Shown piece by piece: positions 56,242 through 64,000 of a DNA stretch of 64,000 nucleotides. The stretch covers positions 248,001-312,000 of the forward strand of contig JADFIG010000001.1 in the NCBI GenBank assembly GCA_022566735.1. The letters are read 5' to 3'. The notes beneath the pieces were generated by a model, which saw nothing but the letters and a program-made list of their open reading frames with translations, was not told where the DNA came from and did not search any database. Numbering within the stretch: the stretch's first letter is position 1; each line of letters opens with the position of its first letter. This DNA comes from Pseudomonadota bacterium. GTDB lineage: Bacteria; Pseudomonadota; Gammaproteobacteria; Burkholderiales; Burkholderiaceae_C. Both the position numbers and the translations under genes were made by a program.

Positions 56242-57423
56242 TCAGGCCGCCTGCAAGCGGGGCGCCGCGACCACGCGGTTGCGCCCCTCGGTCTTGGCGC
56301 GGTAGAGCGCCTCGTCGGCACGCCGCAGCAGCGAGTCCAGCGGCTCGTGGGGGTCGGTGGCGCAGGCCAGGCCGGTGCTGACCGTCATCGAGATCAACTC
56401 GTCGCGCCACACGATGTCGAGGCCATGCACGGCCTCGCGCAGCCGCTCCGCCGCCTGCAGGGCCCCGTCGTGGTCGGTGTGGGGCAGCAGCACGCAGAAC
56501 TCCTCGCCACCGTAGCGGGCCACCCGGTCGACCTCGCGGGCCTGGTCCACGATCGTGCGGGCCACGCTGCGCAGCACCTCGTCGCCCGCGGCGTGGCCGA
56601 GCTGGTCGTTGATGCGCTTGAAGTGGTCGATGTCGACCAGCAGCACGGCGTAGGGCTCGTTGAAGCGCTGCAGGCGGTGGGCCTCGCGGGCCAGGCAGGC
56701 CTCGATGGCGCGCCGGTTGAGCAAGCCGGTCAGGCTGTCGTGCTGCGAGAGGTGCTGCAGGCGGTTGACCAGGCGCATGACCACGATGTAGCCCTGCACG
56801 AACGCGATCATGATCGACAGCACCGAGGCGACAAAGGCCAGGCTGACCTGGCGCACCTCCAGCGAGGGCAGTGCCCGGGCATGTTGCGCGCTGAGCACGG
56901 CGGTGAGGGCCGTCAGCGCGAAGGTCAGGCCGATGGCGCACAGCAGGCCGCTGCTGACGGCGGCGGTGCCCCGGTGGAACTCGCGGGCGATGGCCTCGTG
57001 GGTTTCCCAGGCGCAGTGCAGCACCACCACCACGACCACCGCGCAGGACGTGGCGACGCCCAGCGTGGCCCAGCCCAGGGGCAGGCACAGCAGGAGGTCG
57101 AAGGCTGCCATGCCGCCGACCAGCCGCAGGAAGGCGCCGTTGGCTTGCGGCAACCGCAGGAAGGCATGCATGCCGCGGCACAGCGAGGCCGCGCCCAGCA
57201 CGGCCAGGGTGCAGGCCAGCATCATCTGCAGGGTGCTGCGCCCGCCGCTGTCGGTCAGGGTGATCAGCAGGGCGACGCCGTTGGCGAGGCTGGCACGCAT
57301 CCATTCCGCGGCCGCGCGCCGCGACAGGCCCATCCAGGTGCCACCGATCAACCACATGGCCGTGGTCAGGGTGTGCGTCAGCGCGACATAGGCCGTCAGG
57401 AGCAGGTGGGGTGAGATCTGCAT
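56242..57423 (-). CDS. Membrane diguanylate cyclase (GGDEF)
   Basis: A 393-aa enzyme that makes cyclic di-GMP from two GTP. The N-terminal half has about six hydrophobic segments. The C-terminal GGDEF domain is intact: LLVDIDHFKRINDQLGHAAG binds metal and GTP, and the active site reads GGEEF in ARYGGEEFCVLLPHT. An RxxD inhibitory site is seen upstream as REVDRVARYGG. The signal it senses is unknown. It is inserted, inverted, between moxR- and coxE-type genes. Confidence 0.93.
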   Translation of the reverse strand: MQISPHLLLTAYVALTHTLTTAMWLIGGTWMGLSRRAAAEWMRASLANGVALLITLTDSGGRSTLQMMLACTLAVLGAASLCRGMHAFLRLPQANGAFLRLVGGMAAFDLLLCLPLGWATLGVATSCAVVVVVVLHCAWETHEAIAREFHRGTAAVSSGLLCAIGLTFALTALTAVLSAQHARALPSLEVRQVSLAFVASVLSIMIAFVQGYIVVMRLVNRLQHLSQHDSLTGLLNRRAIEACLAREAHRLQRFNEPYAVLLVDIDHFKRINDQLGHAAGDEVLRSVARTIVDQAREVDRVARYGGEEFCVLLPHTDHDGALQAAERLREAVHGLDIVWRDELISMTVSTGLACATDPHEPLDSLLRRADEALYRAKTEGRNRVVAAPRLQAA

Positions 57424-57509
57424 GACCGCTGGGGACCCTCCATCAACGTCCCGTTCTGGCAGGACAGCGGTTCCCGGGCCAAAATAGCACCAGATTCGCA
57501 GGACTGCCT

Positions 57510-58682
57510 ATGCTCATCGATTTCTTCTTCGCCTTGCGCGCGGCCCGTCTGCCAGTGACCATCCCCGAGTACCTCAGCTTGCTGGAGGCGATCAAGGAAG
57601 ACGTGATCGCGCCGTCGGTGGATGAGTTCTACCACCTCGCGCGCATGACGCTGGTCAAAAACGAAGCGCATTTCGACAAATTCGACCGCGCCTTCGCGGC
57701 CTATTTCCAAGGTGCGGCCGCAGCCGTCGATTTGACCAGGGACATACCCTTGGAGTGGCTGCGCAAGCACTTCGAGCGGGAGCTGTCGCCCGAGGACAAG
57801 GCCAGGATCGAGGCCATGGGCTGGGACAAGCTCATGGACCGCCTCAAGCAGCTCATGGAAGAGCAGAAGGAGCGCCACGAGGGCGGCAACAAGTGGATCG
57901 GCACGGGCGGCACCTCGCCGTTCGGCGCCTACGGCTACAACCCCGAGGGCATCCGCATCGGCCAGGACCGCTCGCGCAACCGCAGCGCGGTGAAGGTCTG
58001 GGACAAGCGCGAGTTCAAGGACTACGACGACACCATTGAGCTGGACACGCGCAACATCAAGGTGGCGCTGCGCCGCCTGCGCAAGTTCGCCCGTCAGGGC
58101 GCGGCCGAGGTGCTGGACCTCGACGACACCATCCACAGCACGGCGGCCAACGCGGGCATGCTGGACATCAAGCTGGTGCCCGAGCGCCACAACACCGTGA
58201 AGGTGCTGCTGCTGATGGACGTGGGTGGCTCGATGGACGACCACGTGCACCGCGTGGAAGAGCTGTTCTCGGCGGCCAAGAGCGAGTTCAAGCACCTGGA
58301 GTTCTATTACTTCCACAACTGCGTCTATGACTTCATGTGGAAGAACAACCACCGCCGCTTCACCGAGAAGGTCCCGACCTGGGACATCCTGCGCAAGTAC
58401 AACAAGGACTACAAGCTGATCTTCGTGGGCGACGCGACCATGAGCCCCTACGAGATCCTGCAGCCGCATGGCAGCGTGGAGTACAACAACGACGAGGCCG
58501 GCGCGGAATGGATCGGCCGCTTGACCCACGCCTTCCCCAACCATGTCTGGATCAACCCCGAGCCGCCAGGCGTGTGGGGCTACCGCCAGAGCGTGTCCAT
58601 CATGCAGCAGCTGGTGGGCGGGCGCATGTTCCCGATGAGCCTGCAAGGCCTGGAAAGCGCCATGCGTCTGCTGAGCAAATGA
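57510..58682 (+). CDS. CoxE-type VWA domain protein, MoxR partner
   Basis: A 390-aa soluble protein starting LIDFFFALRAARLPVTIPEY, the conserved CoxE-like N-terminus. It carries a von Willebrand A domain with MIDAS-like motif in VLLLMDVGGSMDDH (DxGxS in place of DxSxS) and a conserved end VWINPEPPGVWGYRQSVSIM. Such proteins act with MoxR ATPases. AGGA lies 8 nt before the ATG. Its stop overlaps the tamA start (ATGA), so tamA and tamB may be transcribed with it. Confidence 0.92.
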   Translation: MLIDFFFALRAARLPVTIPEYLSLLEAIKEDVIAPSVDEFYHLARMTLVKNEAHFDKFDRAFAAYFQGAAAAVDLTRDIPLEWLRKHFERELSPEDKARIEAMGWDKLMDRLKQLMEEQKERHEGGNKWIGTGGTSPFGAYGYNPEGIRIGQDRSRNRSAVKVWDKREFKDYDDTIELDTRNIKVALRRLRKFARQGAAEVLDLDDTIHSTAANAGMLDIKLVPERHNTVKVLLLMDVGGSMDDHVHRVEELFSAAKSEFKHLEFYYFHNCVYDFMWKNNHRRFTEKVPTWDILRKYNKDYKLIFVGDATMSPYEILQPHGSVEYNNDEAGAEWIGRLTHAFPNHVWINPEPPGVWGYRQSVSIMQQLVGGRMFPMSLQGLESAMRLLSK

Positions 58683-60831
58683 GCGCCTCCCGGCTGGCGC
58701 GGGCGCTGAGGGCGTGGCTGCCCGGCCTGCTGGTGGGCATGGCCATGGCGTGGGCGGCTGACGCGCCGATGGCCCAGACGGTGCCGGTGCCGGTGCCGGC
58801 GCCGGCGCCAGCGAGCCCGGTGGGTGTCTCTGCATCCGCATCCGCAGCAAGCCTGCCTGCTGCAGGCCCCGCCAGCGCCCCCGGTGAGGCCCGGGTGCCG
58901 CGCAAGCCGCCGAAGTGGCGCCTGGTGGTCGACGCACCCGCGCCACTGGACCGCCTGCTGGAGGACAACCTCGACCTGGCGCGCTTCCAGAAGGATGCCG
59001 CGGTCAGCCGGGGCGAGTTGCGCCGGCTGGTGGCGGCCGTGCCGCAGCAGGCGCGCAGCCTGCTGGACGCGCAGGGCCACTTTGCCGCCGAGGTCCGCAC
59101 CCGGGTGCAGGAAGGGCCTCGGGAGCCCGGGCGGCGCGATGCGGGCAGCGCGGCGAGGGCAGGGGTGAACGCCGTGGTGGCGGCTGTGGTGAAGGCGGTG
59201 GTGGGTGGCGAGGCGCCGCAGCCGGCCCAAGCCGCTGGCGATGTCCGCGAGTCCGCCACAGGTGCTGCCACCGAGTCCACCACGGATGCCGCTGCAGGTG
59301 CTGCCACGGAGGCATCCACTGAGGGCGCCGCAGATGCAGAAGTGCTGATCACCGTCAGCGTCGAGCCGGGCCCGCTGACGCGTGTGCGCCGCGTGCAGTT
59401 TGTCTTTGAGGGCGAGCTCGACCAGCGCCTGTCGGCCGCGGATCCGGTGGCCCAGGCCCTGGCCGACCAACTGGCCCAGACCTGGGCCTTGTCGGAGGGC
59501 GAGCCCTTCCGTCAGGCGGCATGGGCCTCGGCCAAGACCGACACCCTGGCCCGCCTGCGTGCCGACACCTACCCGCTGGCCTCCTGGAGCGGCACCTCGG
59601 CCACGGTCGATGCCACCGAGCACACGGCCAGCCTGTACCTGGTGGCCGACTCGGGGCCGGCCTTCGCCTTCGGCCCCATCCGGGTCGAGGGGTTGAAGCG
59701 ACAGCCGGCTTCGGCCATCGTCAACCTGGCGCCGTTCAAGCCGGGCGGGCCTTACCGCGAGCGGCAGTTGCTGGACTGGCAGGAGCGCATCCAGAAGCTG
59801 GGTCTGTTCGAGAGCGTGTTCGTGTCGCCCACGCTGGATGCGCAGCAGCCCAAGGACACGCCCCTGGTGGTGCAGGTGCGCGAGATGCCCCTGCAGTCGG
59901 CCACCGCGGGCATCGGGGTCAGCAGCGACAACGGCCCGCGCGTGTCGCTGGAGCACCTGCACCGCAATGCGTTCGGGCTGGACTGGCAGGCGAAGACCCG
60001 GGTGCAGTTGGGCGCGCGCCTGAAGGACGCCCAGCTCGATGTCACCTCGCACCCCTGGGAGGGGCGCAAGCGAGGGCTGATCTCGCTGCAGACCACCGGC
60101 CTGATCGACAGCGACAACGCCATCACCAACAGCCAGCGCGCGCGCATGGGCCTGCTGCGCGAGGGCGAGCGCCTGGAACGCTCCGACTACCTCGAACTGC
60201 AGCACGCCAGCGTGCGCTCGGCCAATGACCTGCTGGTGTCCAACGCGACGGCCTTGAGCGCCACCACGCAATGGATCTTCCGTGACGTGGACAACCGCCT
60301 GCTGCCCACGCGGGGCACCACGTCGATGGCCCAGCTGACGTTCGGGCGGACCTACTCGGCGCTGGAAGAAGATGGCTTCTTTGGGCGGGCCCACACCCGC
60401 GTGACGGCCTACCTGCCGCTGCCCTGGACGTGGCAGCTCACGGCGCGTGGCGAAGTCGGGCAGGTGCTGGCGCGGGAGTCGGTCAGCGTGCCCGACACCT
60501 TGCTGTTCCGCGCCGGTGGCGACGATTCCGTGCGCGGCTACGCCTACCGCTCGCTCGGGGTGGAGATCGATGGCGTGACCACGGGTGCGCGTGCGGTGGC
60601 CACGGGCAGCGTGGAGTTGGCCCATCCGCTGCCCGTGGGCGTGCCGGGCTTGCAGGGCGCGATCTTCGCCGACGTGGGCGATGCCGCGGACCGCTTCAGC
60701 AAGATGTCGGCCAAGCGAGGCCACGGCCTGGGCGTGCGCTGGCGCAGCCCGGTGGGGCCCTTCCGCCTGGACGTGGCCTACGGTGATGCGGTCCAGAAGT
60801 GGCGCCTGCATTTCAGCGTGGGGATCAGCCT

Positions 60832-60835
<4 letters not shown>
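58679..60835 (+). CDS. tamA: TamA-type outer membrane assembly protein
   Basis: A 718-aa BamA/TamA-family (Omp85) protein of the outer membrane. A signal peptide (LPGLLVGMAMAWAADAPMAQ) is followed by an unusual low-complexity segment with a P-V-P-A-P repeat. POTRA domains come next (PGPLTRVRRVQFVFEGELD; PIRVEGLKRQPASAIVNLAP; ERIQKLGLFESVFV). The 16-strand barrel has the late signature RAGGDDSVRGYAYRSLGV with the VRGY motif. Inside the first POTRA region is an Ala/Thr-rich insert near residues 165-215. The stop overlaps the tamB start (GTGA). Confidence 0.92.

Positions 60836-64000
<3,165 letters not shown>

Overview
The window is GC-rich and densely coded, and it reads as a chromosomal segment of a motile betaproteobacterium of the order Burkholderiales. 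The Comamonadaceae or the Sphaerotilus/Leptothrix/Rubrivivax neighbourhood fits best. The evidence is protein-level resemblance and gene order (bamC next to dapA, a DUF1841 protein after an FKBP, an H-NS-type protein, FeS-BCP photolyase with DUF2256). Species cannot be fixed from sequence reading alone. I see no insertion sequence, prophage, CRISPR array or replication origin.

Layout. 1-6.6 kb: the end of a RoxA-type ribosomal oxygenase gene, a hypothetical protein, a small alanine-rich lipoprotein with its own terminator, then leftward dapA-bamC and a leftward MFS transporter / 46-aa membrane peptide / SDR operon. 6.7-19.2 kb: a flagellar export and basal-body block, with fliE facing left and fliFGHIJK-LMNOPQR facing right, mostly with overlapping or nearly touching genes. 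19.2-22.8 kb: a periplasmic cupin, the scar of a vapBC toxin-antitoxin locus, an eleven-unit 21-bp repeat array, then parE. 22.75-25.6 kb: a leftward TPMT-family methyltransferase / selD / mnmH operon for selenium use. 25.7-30.7 kb: an ABC-2 exporter pair facing a photolyase / DUF2256 / FeS-photolyase operon. 30.8-33.2 kb: parC. 33.2-35.8 kb: a DUF4405 membrane protein and an SbtA-like permease divergent from a LysR regulator, with a perfect palindrome between them.

35.8-39.7 kb: leftward signalling genes (PAS chemoreceptor, metallophosphoesterase, kinase fused to a universal stress domain). 40-45.1 kb: a short H-NS-type protein, tRNA-Arg(CCU) and a leftward urease operon ureA-(60-aa peptide)-ureB-ureC-ureE-ureF-ureG with no ureD in view. 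45.2-51.7 kb: dctA, a Nudix hydrolase, a chemoreceptor behind a near-consensus sigma-28 promoter, a 72-aa protein, a spermidine-synthase-fold protein, tag, an FKBP isomerase and DUF1841. 51.8-64 kb: a retention-module adhesin with a VWA domain, a diheme cytochrome c, a MoxR ATPase and a CoxE-type VWA partner separated by an inverted diguanylate cyclase, then tamA and the start of tamB, which runs off the window.

How the parts connect. The flagellar block and two chemoreceptors make the motility theme. The sigma-28 promoter ties at least one receptor gene to the flagellar regulon. The GGDEF enzyme and the LapA-like adhesin point to a c-di-GMP controlled attached state. TamA/TamB serve outer-membrane protein insertion alongside BamC. 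The most unusual non-coding structure is the 21-bp array upstream of parE, next to the toxin-antitoxin scar. The most unusual coding observations are small membrane peptides lodged inside operons (5210-5350 and 44485-44667), the kinase-stress-domain fusion, and the selenium operon led by a methyltransferase.
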